NCBI RefSeq assembly: GCF_019656055.1
Contig: NZ_BPKY01000004.1
Location: 62,001 to 126,000 of the forward strand
DNA length: 64,000 bases
Direction: 5' to 3'
DNA from: Leuconostoc miyukkimchii
GTDB taxonomy: Bacteria > Bacillota > Bacilli > Lactobacillales > Lactobacillaceae
Shown here: piece after piece, positions 46,398 to 56,300 of the stretch
Layout: the number at the start of each line of letters is the position of its first letter
Position numbering within the stretch: the first letter of the stretch is position 1
Position numbers and translations under genes: made by a program
The notes under the pieces: model-generated
The model's input: only the letters and a program-made list of their open reading frames with translations
Databases searched by the model: none
Told to the model about the DNA's origin: nothing

Positions 46398-47150
46398 ATG
46401 TTATTAGAAGTAAATCATTTAGCGAAAATTTTTAAAACACGTTTTTCAAAGGAAACGACTACAGCATTGCGAGACGTTGATTTTAGTGTTGAGAATGGCG
46501 AATATATTGCTATCATGGGTGAATCAGGTAGTGGTAAAACAACTTTATTAAATATTTTGGCGACATTGGAACGTCCGACTAACGGTGTTGTATCCTTAAA
46601 TGGCATGAATATCACGAGAATTAAAGACAATGAGTTGGCAAAGTTTCGTCGTGAACATCTAGGATTTGTCTTTCAAGACTTTAATTTATTAGACACACTA
46701 AATGTTAGAGATAATATTTACTTGCCATTGGTTTTAAACAGGCAGCCAATAGAGATAATGAAAGAACGGATTGAAAAATTAGCACCATTGCTGCATATAT
46801 CGGAATTATTAAATAAACAACCATTCGAACTATCTGGTGGTCAAAAGCAACGTGTGGCTGTTGCGCGCGCTTTAATGACGCAACCTGACTTGATTTTAGG
46901 GGATGAACCAACTGCCGCGTTAGATTCAAAAAATTCGGATCGCTTATTAGATCTATTTGAACAAATCAATAACGAAGGACAAACTATCCTAATGGTGACA
47001 CATTCTAGTGTCGTTGCTAGCCATGCTAAACGTGTATTATTTATTAAAGATGGCATGATTTATCATCAATTATATCGTGCGGAGCGTAGTGCGACAGAGT
47101 TTAACAAGGAAATCAATCTAGCCATGAGTAATGTTTTAGGAGGCAATTGA
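46398..47150 (+). CDS. BceA/VraD-type ABC ATPase
   Basis: A 250-residue MacB/BceA-type ATPase with Walker A GESGSGKTT (about 38-46), signature LSGGQKQRV, Walker B LILGDEPTAALD and H-loop VTHSSVV. GGAGGGAA precedes ATG 46398. It is followed by a BceB-type permease and a BceRS-type two-component system, the hallmark of peptide-antibiotic sensing and detoxification modules (bacitracin, lantibiotics, defensins). Confidence 0.93.
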   Translation: MLLEVNHLAKIFKTRFSKETTTALRDVDFSVENGEYIAIMGESGSGKTTLLNILATLERPTNGVVSLNGMNITRIKDNELAKFRREHLGFVFQDFNLLDTLNVRDNIYLPLVLNRQPIEIMKERIEKLAPLLHISELLNKQPFELSGGQKQRVAVARALMTQPDLILGDEPTAALDSKNSDRLLDLFEQINNEGQTILMVTHSSVVASHAKRVLFIKDGMIYHQLYRAERSATEFNKEINLAMSNVLGGN

Positions 47151-47151
47151 T

Positions 47152-49140
47152 ATGTTTTATCTAAAATTGGCGCAACGTAATATTCGAAAATCATTTAAAA
47201 ATTTCGCACCATTTTTGCTTGCAACGGTCATGATGTTTGTCTTGAATTTTATTTTGGCCTCGATTGTTTTTTCACCAGAACTTGATAAATTAGAAGTTGG
47301 GTCAGTATCTATTGTCTTAATGATTGGGCAAGTGATTCTGGTACCCTTTTCAATTGGTATCGAGATTTATGCCTATCGTTTTTTGTTAAAGAAACGATCT
47401 CGAGAATTTGGGTTATATGATGTTTTAGGACTTGGTAAAAATCAGATTATTCTTGTCGCGTTCTTTGAACTCATATTCTTATTTTTAATCACGTTAATAT
47501 TGGGGACAATTGTTGGTATTGTTTTGTCCAAATTTTTATTCTTGGTTTTTATTGCCTTAATTGGCGGCAATTATTTTAATTTAACATTCTTACTGTTGGC
47601 TTTTATCGTGCCAACGCTTATTGCTGTCGCTGCGTTTGTGTTATTAGCAGTTATCAGCGCATGGACAATTCGTCGTAATTCTAGTTTGACATTATTACGT
47701 TCGGAAAGTCATGGGGAACGTGAACCAAAATCACGTAGACTATTAGCATTGCTAGCTATCTTACTACTAGGTGTCGGTTACTATCTAGCGATAACCATTA
47801 AAATAGGATCCTTGATTTTTTTAATGTTTGCAGGGGCAGTTACTTTGGTGATTGTCGGAACTTATTTGTTCTATGTGGCGTTTACTATTTGGTATTTAAA
47901 ACGCCAAAAACTTGGTCGTCATTACTATCGACCGGAAAAATTTATTACAATTAATTCAATGTTGTATCGTATGAAACAAAACGCTATTGGATTAGGAAAT
48001 ATTACCATACTAGTTACAATGGCTATTGTGACAATCGTTACGACGGTCATGTTGCAAGTTGGTGTGAAGCAAAGCATGATGGCAAATATGCCATTCACGA
48101 CAGAACTTACTGCCATGAATAGGGGAAATACTAGTCACGAAAATGTGTCGGAAGCACAATTTAAAAATCTATTATCACGAACTGAAAAGCAGACAAACAT
48201 TGATTTGAAAGCTGGTATTCAATATGTTGATTATGACACAATATTGATACAAGTACCAAGTGGTAAACATGTCACTATTAATCATGTAACATATGATTAT
48301 AATAAAGCGGGAACTACTACTGTACAGATTGTTTCCCGCGATACATTAATTGCGTTGGGTAATAAGATACCGCATATGGCGCCAAATGACGTATTGATTC
48401 ATAATTATGCTGGTCATTTCAATGCAAAGACAATCAATTGGTTTGGTCAATCTTTGCGTGTTAAAGGACAAACGTCAAATGTTAAAAATTATGCAACTCA
48501 AAGCACGATGGGAAACAACATGATGCTCGTGACACAAAATGATAAGCAAGCTGAGCAATTATCTCAACGTATTCAGTCGAATTTAAATAGTTACACGATG
48601 TCACAAAGAAAGTTAGTGATTAATCTAAGCAAGAAAGATAGTCAGCGCGTTGTTGAGGCGTATACACAAGTAGATAAAAATAATACTTCAGCAATATTGG
48701 CATCCGGGGTTGATCGTTCTGCATTATTGCAAGAAGGACGGGCTTATACAGGTGGTTTCCTGTTTATTGGCTTTATATTAGGTTTAACCTTTATCATTGG
48801 TGCTGCGCTGATTATTTATTATAAACAGATTGCTGAGGGTGAACAGGATAAGGAAGCCTTTCGTATCTTGCAAGAAGTTGGTTTGTCTAAAAAAGAAGTA
48901 TCACAAACAATTAATAGTCAGATACGTTTGCTATTCTTCATGCCAATTGTGGTAGCTGTTGTTCACTTTGCAGGTGCCTACATGATGATCTCTAAGATCA
49001 TTAATGCCTTTGGCATTACAAATGAAACACTCATGTTATCTGTTAGTGGTGGTGTGATTTCATTAATTGTCGTTTTGTATTACGTCATTTATAAAGTGAC
49101 ATCACGTAGTTATGTTAACATTGTGCAACGTCACGTATAA
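47152..49140 (+). CDS. BceB-type ABC permease
   Basis: A 662-residue FtsX-like permease with ten expected membrane helices and the large extracellular domain of about 200 residues (about 300-510) between helices 7 and 8. That domain is where BceB-type proteins meet the antibiotic-lipid complex. It starts two bases after the ATPase stop with GGAGG upstream. It would both remove the drug from its target and signal flux to the kinase downstream. Confidence 0.93.
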   Translation: MFYLKLAQRNIRKSFKNFAPFLLATVMMFVLNFILASIVFSPELDKLEVGSVSIVLMIGQVILVPFSIGIEIYAYRFLLKKRSREFGLYDVLGLGKNQIILVAFFELIFLFLITLILGTIVGIVLSKFLFLVFIALIGGNYFNLTFLLLAFIVPTLIAVAAFVLLAVISAWTIRRNSSLTLLRSESHGEREPKSRRLLALLAILLLGVGYYLAITIKIGSLIFLMFAGAVTLVIVGTYLFYVAFTIWYLKRQKLGRHYYRPEKFITINSMLYRMKQNAIGLGNITILVTMAIVTIVTTVMLQVGVKQSMMANMPFTTELTAMNRGNTSHENVSEAQFKNLLSRTEKQTNIDLKAGIQYVDYDTILIQVPSGKHVTINHVTYDYNKAGTTTVQIVSRDTLIALGNKIPHMAPNDVLIHNYAGHFNAKTINWFGQSLRVKGQTSNVKNYATQSTMGNNMMLVTQNDKQAEQLSQRIQSNLNSYTMSQRKLVINLSKKDSQRVVEAYTQVDKNNTSAILASGVDRSALLQEGRAYTGGFLFIGFILGLTFIIGAALIIYYKQIAEGEQDKEAFRILQEVGLSKKEVSQTINSQIRLLFFMPIVVAVVHFAGAYMMISKIINAFGITNETLMLSVSGGVISLIVVLYYVIYKVTSRSYVNIVQRHV

Positions 49141-49147
49141 TGAAGCT

Positions 49148-49801
49148 ATGCAGAAAATATTTATTGTTGAAGACGATCTCAGTATTGTCAATAGTCTAAA
49201 AAATGTATTATCACCAGAATTCAGCGTTGTTACAACGCTGAATTTTCGTGCTGTCGTGCAAGAAATAACTGAATCTCACGCCGATTTAGTGTTGATGGAT
49301 ATCACGTTACCTTATTTTAATGGCTTCTACTGGACAACGGCATTACGCCAAGTGAGCAAAATTCCAATTATTTTCATTTCAAGTGCTAATGATGAAATGA
49401 ATCAAGTGATGGCACTGAGTATGGGGGCCGATGATTTTGTTGCTAAACCATTTAATTTAGCTGTTTTGCATGCCAAAGTGCAGGCTTTATTGCGGCGAAG
49501 TTATCATTTTAGTGCTTCAGAGTTGGTATTTGCTGATTATCATTTAGTGGATCATGCTCTGATTGGTAGTACCGCTAAAGTTGAGCTGACGAGTACGGAA
49601 ACTAAAATAGTACAGACGTTGTTTGAATATGGCACAACTGTTGTCCCTAAAGATGTTTTATTAGCAAAATTATGGGAGAATGACGATTTCATTGACACGA
49701 ATACATTACATGTCAATATGGCACGACTAAGGAAAAAGGTAGCTGTTATCGGTTTTGATAAAATTCACACTGTGCGAGGAATTGGTTATGTATTGGGGTA
49801 A
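49148..49801 (+). CDS. OmpR/BceR-type response regulator
   Basis: A 217-residue regulator with a receiver (acidic EDD at 7-9, phosphoacceptor in LVLMDITLP about D51, K in DDFVAKPF) and an OmpR-type winged helix at the C terminus (LTSTETKIVQTLFEYG...NTLHVNMARLRKK). ATG 49148 begins the receiver fold. It is eight bases after the permease stop and has no strong ribosome site, so it is likely coupled to it. Confidence 0.9.
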   Translation: MQKIFIVEDDLSIVNSLKNVLSPEFSVVTTLNFRAVVQEITESHADLVLMDITLPYFNGFYWTTALRQVSKIPIIFISSANDEMNQVMALSMGADDFVAKPFNLAVLHAKVQALLRRSYHFSASELVFADYHLVDHALIGSTAKVELTSTETKIVQTLFEYGTTVVPKDVLLAKLWENDDFIDTNTLHVNMARLRKKVAVIGFDKIHTVRGIGYVLG

Positions 49802-50654
49802 GTATTTAAGGCAACGACTAGGTTTGATTGTCACATTTGTTGTGGGAATGTGCCTGTTTTTGTGCACCTTTTTTTTGTGGCAATTACCAATGACATCTTT
49901 TTTAAATGCCAGTTTATTGTTTTTGTTAATGTTGATAATTTATGGCGTAATTGATTACCAAAAGTTTCGGAACCATCAACGATATATCACTGATCTACGG
50001 TTAGAAAACGAACAACTACAGACAGAGTTGGCAGAAAAAACCCAGCGAGACAAGGACTTCATGGATATCATACGTGTTTGGACGCACCAGATGAAAGTGC
50101 CCTTAGCCAGTTTAGATCTTGTTGCGCAAACACGTTTACCAGAACTGCAAAAGCAAACCTTTGAATTAGAAAACTACTTAACGATTTTGCTTGAATATCT
50201 TCGTGTGCAGAACACGATGACTGATTTTCGTTTTGAATTAGCTAATGTCCGTAAATTAGCTAATACGGTGATTAAAAAATATGCTACGCAATTTATTCAT
50301 AAGAACCTCAAGGTAACAATTATTGGTGATGCTACAATCAAATCGGATGCCAAATGGTTAGCAGTAGCAGTTGAACAAATCATTAATAACGCTGTGAAAT
50401 ATACGGAAACAGGTGGAATTACTATTGAAATAACCGATGAGCAGTTGTGCATTATGGATAGTGGGATTGGCATTTTAGCCTCAGACTTACCACGATTATT
50501 TTCACATGGATTTACTGGTTATAATGGTCGTCTGGACAAAAATTCAAGTGGTCTAGGATTGTACTTAGCAAAGTTAGTATTGGATAAATTGTCATGTGAT
50601 ATTGTTGTGACTTCTGAAATTGATGTTGGTACGACAGTGAAAATCATTTTTTGA
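49788..50654 (+). CDS. BceS-type intramembrane-sensing histidine kinase
   Basis: A 288-residue kinase with only two membrane helices (about 11-30 and 35-55) joined by a very short outside loop. It therefore has no sensor domain of its own and must sense through the BceAB-like transporter. H box WTHQMKVPLASL, N box QIINNAVKYTE, G boxes DSGIGI and GLGLYLAK. It overlaps the regulator gene by 14 bases. Confidence 0.92.
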   Translation: MYWGKYLRQRLGLIVTFVVGMCLFLCTFFLWQLPMTSFLNASLLFLLMLIIYGVIDYQKFRNHQRYITDLRLENEQLQTELAEKTQRDKDFMDIIRVWTHQMKVPLASLDLVAQTRLPELQKQTFELENYLTILLEYLRVQNTMTDFRFELANVRKLANTVIKKYATQFIHKNLKVTIIGDATIKSDAKWLAVAVEQIINNAVKYTETGGITIEITDEQLCIMDSGIGILASDLPRLFSHGFTGYNGRLDKNSSGLGLYLAKLVLDKLSCDIVVTSEIDVGTTVKIIF

Positions 50655-50753
50655 AAGTAAAAGTAGGTAATCTTGGATTGTTTATTGTGATATGATGATA
50701 TAAATAAATAAGCTATAATAAAAATACTTATCAACTAGGGGAAACTGGAAAGT

Positions 50754-51509
50754 ATGAATGATATAAAGGCGTTATCTAAAGTATATTTAATTAATATGTT
50801 GAGTAACAAGTTTGTTTTTATATTTAACTTGCTGCTACCGACCGTTTACTTTTTATATCTAAATGGCAAGTACTGGTCCCGATCTCAAGTGACGTTTAAT
50901 CAGTCAACGAATCTTGTCATGAGTAATTTTTGGGCCTACATTATCATAGTTACCATTTTAAATAATGTAATTATTGCCATTATTTCACAACGAGAAAACG
51001 GATCTTATAAGCAGCTATTCTTTATTGTTGGCTCTAAATGGAAAATATTAATTGCCAATTTTTTGGTACAATTAGCTGTCCTAAACGGTGAATTAATTAT
51101 CTTTAATATAATGGCTATGATCGTGTTTCATAATTTTCATATTAGCCTGATTGTCGCTGGCATACTTTCAGCTACGATTATTACTCTACCTGTAGCAGGT
51201 ATCAGTAGTATATTATTTTTGTGGAAAGTGAAAATTGAATCGATTAATCTTTTAGTGTCCGTGCTGTTGTTTGGCTTATTTGCACTGAGCAGTGTACCAG
51301 AAAGTGGATCAATTATTAATGTATTTTCATTATTGAACCCAGTGACCTATACGGTAGAGATGGCCTTTCAAATATTATCACTGTTTGCCAATCATATATT
51401 CAGTAACCAAACTATCTTGATATGGTTCCTTGTCACTATAACCTATGGTTTCATCGGATGGTTTAGTGTTTCAAAACTATCAGTGCATTCTGTTATTGAT
51501 CGGGCGTAG
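50754..51509 (+). CDS. ABC-2-type permease
   Basis: A 251-residue membrane protein with about six helices (residues 20-40, 60-82, 104-128, 136-158, 162-185, 220-240) and the SQRENGSYKQLFFIVGSKW loop typical of ABC-2 drug/antibiotic permeases. GGGGAAACTGG precedes ATG 50754. It lies 99 bases behind the BceS-like kinase and may be a target of the two-component system. Confidence 0.82.
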   Translation: MNDIKALSKVYLINMLSNKFVFIFNLLLPTVYFLYLNGKYWSRSQVTFNQSTNLVMSNFWAYIIIVTILNNVIIAIISQRENGSYKQLFFIVGSKWKILIANFLVQLAVLNGELIIFNIMAMIVFHNFHISLIVAGILSATIITLPVAGISSILFLWKVKIESINLLVSVLLFGLFALSSVPESGSIINVFSLLNPVTYTVEMAFQILSLFANHIFSNQTILIWFLVTITYGFIGWFSVSKLSVHSVIDRA

Positions 51510-51524
51510 TTTGAGAGGGAGAAC

Positions 51525-52115
51525 ATGAAAATAAAAAATTACGGATTACGCTATGGTGATCGCATATTGGCTAATCATCTTGATATCGAATTTTCTAATG
51601 ATTTAGTGAATGTCATTGTAGGTGCGAACGGTGCTGGTAAAACAACGCTATTAGATTTTATTGCTGGTGTGGGTCCAGCAGCGGCCAGTGGTGAAAAAAT
51701 TGATGTGCCAGATCAACGAGACGTGACCTATCAGTTACAACATATTCATTTTTTTACAACATTACGTGTTGGGCAAATCATTGCAATGTATCGTCAACTG
51801 GGAAATAGTGACGTAGAAAACCAAATTAGTGGCTTTGAAGCCATAAAAAATGATGTATTAGCTAAAATCTGGCAGGTTGAAATCGGGCAACTCTCAGGAG
51901 GCGAACGACAAATGGTCCTAACATATGGTCAATGTTTACTAGAAAGAAATTTGTACATCTTTGACGAACCAACCAGTGGTGTTGATGTGGACAATACAAA
52001 GATTATTTTAAATATGATTGCTTCCTTGGTAAAGGAACGTCATAAACAAGTGATTATGACAACGCACCATCTAGAACAATTGTCTGATTTTCCGGTGCAT
52101 ATGATTAAAATATAA
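51525..52115 (+). CDS. Short ABC transporter ATPase
   Basis: A 196-residue compact ATPase with Walker A GANGAGKTT (about 34-42), signature LSGGERQMV, Walker B NLYIFDEPTSGVD and H-loop TTHHLEQ. It ends just after the H-loop, shorter than the usual 230-300 residues, but with all catalytic motifs. It follows the permease by 15 bases with GAGAGGGAG upstream. The order permease-ATPase is the reverse of most such pairs. Confidence 0.85.
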   Translation: MKIKNYGLRYGDRILANHLDIEFSNDLVNVIVGANGAGKTTLLDFIAGVGPAAASGEKIDVPDQRDVTYQLQHIHFFTTLRVGQIIAMYRQLGNSDVENQISGFEAIKNDVLAKIWQVEIGQLSGGERQMVLTYGQCLLERNLYIFDEPTSGVDVDNTKIILNMIASLVKERHKQVIMTTHHLEQLSDFPVHMIKI

Positions 52116-52343
52116 GCCTTACTCAAGAAGCATGCTATATATTATTATTTCAAACTTTTTCGATACATTAAGAAATCGTTTGAGGTAATAGTATGTAGTT
52201 TTTTATTTAGCTTTAATTTTTTCATCAAAACAATAATTTAAAAATAATTTTTTAATTTTTTGTGTTAATAATTAAGACATAAATTCTTTTAATATTAAAA
52301 TTAAATGATATAATGCTATTTATAAGAAAAAGAAGGTTACAAA

Positions 52344-53357
52344 ATGAATGAAAAAATATTAGATTCTAAAAACGTTTCTGTGAGTTTTAGAATAAACGGT
52401 GAGTTACAAACAGCTTTACACAAAATTAGTGTATCAATCAAACGAGGGGAAGTATTAGCCTTAGTTGGTGAATCTGGATCTGGAAAATCAACGCTTGCGA
52501 TGAGTATTATGGGACTACATAATGCTGAACAAACAGAGGTAACTGGATCAATCACACTTGATGGACATGAATTGATTGGTTTAACAGAACGTCAGTTTGA
52601 TCAATATCGTGGTGTTAGAGTGGGAATGATATTCCAAGATCCCTTATCTAGTTTGAATCCTTTGATGAAAATAGGTGAACAAATTTCTGAAGCTATTGTT
52701 GTTCATGATAAGAATGCACCAAATCTTAAAGGTCATGTACAACGTTTATTGACAGATGTTGGTATTATTAACCCAAAACGTGTTGCGCAACAGTATCCGC
52801 ATGAGTTATCAGGTGGTATGAGGCAACGTGTCATGATAGCTATTGCCTTATCTAATGAACCAGACCTCATTATTGCAGATGAACCAACCACTGCTTTGGA
52901 TGCAACTATTCAGGCACAAATATTAGATTTAATTAAGGAAATTCAATTAAAAAAGAATGCGGGTATATTACTAATTACACACGATTTAGGCGTAGTTGCT
53001 GAAACTGCGGATACGGTCGCTGTGATGTACGCAGGACAAATTGTGGAACAAGCAGATGTTGAGGAATTATTTGCCAATCCTAAGCATCCCTATACACGAT
53101 CTCTACTACGCGCAGATCCTTCAAATGTTAGTCCTGGTGAAGAGCTCTATGCAATTTCTGGTACAGTACCGGCACTAAAAGATATGGATCATAGTAAGGA
53201 TCTATTCTTACAACGCATACCATGGTTATCAGATGACGTGGTGAATGCAACAATTGATGAAGAATTAGAAGTGGTCGGTGACAATCACTTTGTACGTGGC
53301 AATGCTTGGAAAACTTTTGAATTTTTAGATGTTACGGAGAAAGGGCATGCAAAATGA
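52344..53357 (+). CDS. oppD: Oligopeptide ABC transporter ATPase OppD
   Basis: A 337-residue ATPase with Walker A GESGSGKST, signature LSGGMRQRV, Walker B LIIADEPTTALD, and the oligopeptide/dipeptide C-terminal region (HPYTRSLLRADPS) with its usual tail. It is the first gene of oppDFBCA, which imports casein- or plant-derived peptides in lactic acid bacteria. GAAGG precedes the ATG. Confidence 0.95.
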   Translation: MNEKILDSKNVSVSFRINGELQTALHKISVSIKRGEVLALVGESGSGKSTLAMSIMGLHNAEQTEVTGSITLDGHELIGLTERQFDQYRGVRVGMIFQDPLSSLNPLMKIGEQISEAIVVHDKNAPNLKGHVQRLLTDVGIINPKRVAQQYPHELSGGMRQRVMIAIALSNEPDLIIADEPTTALDATIQAQILDLIKEIQLKKNAGILLITHDLGVVAETADTVAVMYAGQIVEQADVEELFANPKHPYTRSLLRADPSNVSPGEELYAISGTVPALKDMDHSKDLFLQRIPWLSDDVVNATIDEELEVVGDNHFVRGNAWKTFEFLDVTEKGHAK

Positions 53358-54343
53358 GTGAGCTAGTAAAAATTGAAAATTTGAAAGTTTATTATCCAAT
53401 AAAATCTGGTTTCTTTGATCGCGTGACTGATAATGTTAAAGCAGTTGATGATGTTTCTTTAACTATTGAAACTGGTAAAACTTACGGATTGGTCGGTGAA
53501 TCCGGTTCAGGAAAAACAACAATAGGAAAAGTATTAGTCGGCTTAGAAAATCCGACTAGTGGTAAAATTTCATTTGAAGGACAAGTTGTTACTACTATCA
53601 AACAGAAAAAAGCTATTAATTATAACAAGGATGTTCAAATGATTTTCCAAGACAGCCAGTCAAGTTTAAATCCTAGAAAGACTATTGGAGACATTATTTC
53701 TGAACCATTAAGAAGTTTTGGTGTTCCGGGTAAAATAGGAGCTGGATATGATGGGCAACGTTCTTTTGAACAGGATAAAATTAATGCACGGGTACTGGAA
53801 TTGTTAGATATTGTGGGATTGCCCGCACGTACGGTGACACAATATCCATTTCAATTTTCTGGTGGGCAACGCCAGCGTATTGGGGTAGCTCGAGCGTTAG
53901 CCACTAATCCAAAATTGATTGTTGCAGATGAACCAGTGTCGGCACTAGATCTTTCAGTACAAGCGCAAGTCTTGAATTTTATGAAAAAAATCCAAAGAGA
54001 CTATAACATTAGTTTCTTATTTATTTCTCATGATTTAGGCGTGGTGAGATATATGACAGATAATATTGCTATTATGCACAATGGTAGATTTGTAGAGATA
54101 GGCACGACCGAAGACATATTTGATAATGCAAAACATATATTTACCAAAAGGCTACTATCAGCTATTCCAAGTTTAGATGTCAAAAAGCGTGAGGAAAATC
54201 GTGCCGAACGCAAACGCGTAGAACGTGAGTTTGTTCAATACAAAAATGATTATTATCAACAAATTGGTAGTTATATGAGAGCATACGATTTAGAATCAAT
54301 ATCAGAAACACATTTTGTGGCGATAAAAAAGGGAGAGAATTAA
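53354..54343 (+). CDS. oppF: Oligopeptide ABC transporter ATPase OppF
   Basis: A 329-residue second ATPase with Walker A GESGSGKTT, signature FSGGQRQRI (an F in place of the usual L) and Walker B LIVADEPVSALD, plus the C-terminal HIFTKRLLSAIPS peptide-transporter motif. It overlaps oppD by four bases. Confidence 0.95.
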   Translation: MSELVKIENLKVYYPIKSGFFDRVTDNVKAVDDVSLTIETGKTYGLVGESGSGKTTIGKVLVGLENPTSGKISFEGQVVTTIKQKKAINYNKDVQMIFQDSQSSLNPRKTIGDIISEPLRSFGVPGKIGAGYDGQRSFEQDKINARVLELLDIVGLPARTVTQYPFQFSGGQRQRIGVARALATNPKLIVADEPVSALDLSVQAQVLNFMKKIQRDYNISFLFISHDLGVVRYMTDNIAIMHNGRFVEIGTTEDIFDNAKHIFTKRLLSAIPSLDVKKREENRAERKRVEREFVQYKNDYYQQIGSYMRAYDLESISETHFVAIKKGEN

Positions 54344-54345
54344 TT

Positions 54346-55311
54346 ATGTGGCAGACAATTTTGAGACGTATATTAATTATGATTCCACAAATAATCTTGG
54401 TTTCAATCCTGATTTTTATGCTAGCACAGCTCATGCCGGGGGATCCTTTTTATGGTAATTTGAATCCAAACTCAGATCCAGCAACAATTGAGCGATTACG
54501 ACATGCTGCTGGGTTAGATTTACCCTGGTATCAGCAATATTTCAAGTGGATTGGGAATGTATTACATGGTGACTTAGGTACATCGTATGTTGTGAATAAA
54601 GGTTGGACAGTCACGCGAATTATTGGTCAAAGAATATGGCCAACACTCTCTATGGGTATTATTGCGACAATACTAACTTATTTCTTAGCTATCACACAGG
54701 CATTGGTTTCTGCACGAAATGAAAACAAATGGATTGATCGTACATTCATAGTTTGGAATACTATGACATCTGCAGTACCATCTTTTGTTTTTTATTTCAT
54801 TATGATGGTATTATTTGTTTACATTATTCCTGTTTTCCCAAGTTCTGGTACAGGAATTGATGACACTCAAAGTTTTTTTGTTAATTTTTTCAGTAATTTG
54901 AGATATGCCTTTTTGCCAGCATTAACAATAGCTTTGTTCAGCACTAATAGTATTTATCAGTACCTAAGATCTAATCTACTGGATCAGCAAGCTCAAGATT
55001 ATGTACGCACTGCACGTGCTAAAGGTGTACAAATAAAAGATGTTTTTAGAAAACATATTTTACGTAATGCCTTTCTTCCAATTGCCTCACAAATTGGGTA
55101 CTCAATTACAGGTGTTTTAGGTGGCGCAATGTTTGCAGAAACAGTTTTTGGCTATCCGGGAATTGGTGCTTTATTTGTTCAAGCTCTTAGTGGACGCGAT
55201 TATACTGTTATTACAGCGGTTATGTTGTTACAAGGTATCTTGGCTTTATTAGGCGGTTTGTTGTCAGATATCATTTCTGCTTGGGTAGACCCTCGCATTC
55301 GAGTTAAATAG
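54346..55311 (+). CDS. oppB: Oligopeptide ABC transporter permease OppB
   Basis: A 321-residue permease with six membrane helices and the EAA loop (DYVRTARAKGVQIKDVFRKH). The first helix is PQIILVSILIFMLAQLMPGD. It forms the channel with OppC and starts three bases after the OppF stop, with GGGAGAG upstream. Confidence 0.94.
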   Translation: MWQTILRRILIMIPQIILVSILIFMLAQLMPGDPFYGNLNPNSDPATIERLRHAAGLDLPWYQQYFKWIGNVLHGDLGTSYVVNKGWTVTRIIGQRIWPTLSMGIIATILTYFLAITQALVSARNENKWIDRTFIVWNTMTSAVPSFVFYFIMMVLFVYIIPVFPSSGTGIDDTQSFFVNFFSNLRYAFLPALTIALFSTNSIYQYLRSNLLDQQAQDYVRTARAKGVQIKDVFRKHILRNAFLPIASQIGYSITGVLGGAMFAETVFGYPGIGALFVQALSGRDYTVITAVMLLQGILALLGGLLSDIISAWVDPRIRVK

Positions 55312-55320
55312 GGGAAGATC

Positions 55321-56217
55321 ATGGATATAGAAGTTAAAAAATATCGGTTTGGTTCACGGTTTCTTAAAAATTTTTGGCGTGAATTAGAGAAAGATAATCT
55401 TGCTTTGCTCGCTACAGTTCTGCTTTTGACACTATTTTTGTTTATTTTAGTTGGTCAATTTTTTGTTCCAAAAGATATTGGTACTATGAGTAATATTTTG
55501 AATGCAAATTTACCACCTTTAGAAAAAGGTCACATCTTAGGGACAACTGATTCTGGTGCGGATTTTGTTTTAACACTAATTGCTTCAGCAAAAAATTCAT
55601 TGATTATTGGATTTGGCGTTGCCATTTTAATCACGTTGATTTCGGTAGTATTTGGAATGATTATTGGTTTTTTTGGTGGCTGGATTGATTGGATTGCCAT
55701 GCGCTTAATTGATTTTTGGTTAGTGATGCCATTGGTTATGATTTTGGCTATTATCTTTTCTACAGCAAAGGGTCTTTCTATATGGAATTTAATCCTTATT
55801 CTTTCGGTCATTAGTTGGCCTGCTAATGTACGCCTAGTTAGGACGTTAACATTGTCAGAGGTTAATCGTGATTATGTAAGGGCAGCAAGAATATCTGGAA
55901 CCAAATGGTACAAAATATTGTTTATCGGTATTTTACCCAATATTTCGTCGACTGTTATTTCTGATTTTGCGTTAACTTTGGCTGGATCGATTGGTATTGA
56001 GACAGGCTTAACATTTTTGGGATTTGGATTAAAGCAGGGTACTAGCTCGCTTGGTACTATGCTGACAGTGTTAAGTGGTAGTTCAGCATCATCAGTTTAT
56101 ACACAGTGGTGGTCATGGGTACCAGTAACAATTGTTTTAATTATTTTAACTTTTGGTATAGTTGTGTTGGGTCAAGTGGCACGTCGTGCCATTGACCAAA
56201 GACAATCTGTTTCTTAA
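55321..56217 (+). CDS. oppC: Oligopeptide ABC transporter permease OppC
   Basis: A 298-residue permease with an N-terminal cytoplasmic part, a first helix at about 28-50, and the EAA loop (DYVRAARISGTKWYKILF). GLTFLGFGLKQGTSSLGTML is the family signature near the end. GGGGAAG precedes ATG 55321. Confidence 0.94.
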   Translation: MDIEVKKYRFGSRFLKNFWRELEKDNLALLATVLLLTLFLFILVGQFFVPKDIGTMSNILNANLPPLEKGHILGTTDSGADFVLTLIASAKNSLIIGFGVAILITLISVVFGMIIGFFGGWIDWIAMRLIDFWLVMPLVMILAIIFSTAKGLSIWNLILILSVISWPANVRLVRTLTLSEVNRDYVRAARISGTKWYKILFIGILPNISSTVISDFALTLAGSIGIETGLTFLGFGLKQGTSSLGTMLTVLSGSSASSVYTQWWSWVPVTIVLIILTFGIVVLGQVARRAIDQRQSVS

Positions 56218-56232
56218 AAATGATAATAAGGT

Positions 56233-56260
56233 TTGACAAATTAATTTATAATGATATATT
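56233..56260 (+). promoter_or_regulatory. Internal promoter of oppA
   Basis: TTGACA (56233-56238) and TATATT (56255-56260) are 16 bases apart, 41 bases before the oppA start. Separate expression of the binding protein is usual, since it is needed in excess. Confidence 0.65.
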
Positions 56261-56300
56261 TGTAATATGATTCGACATTTAATTAGAAGGAGTGTTTGAA

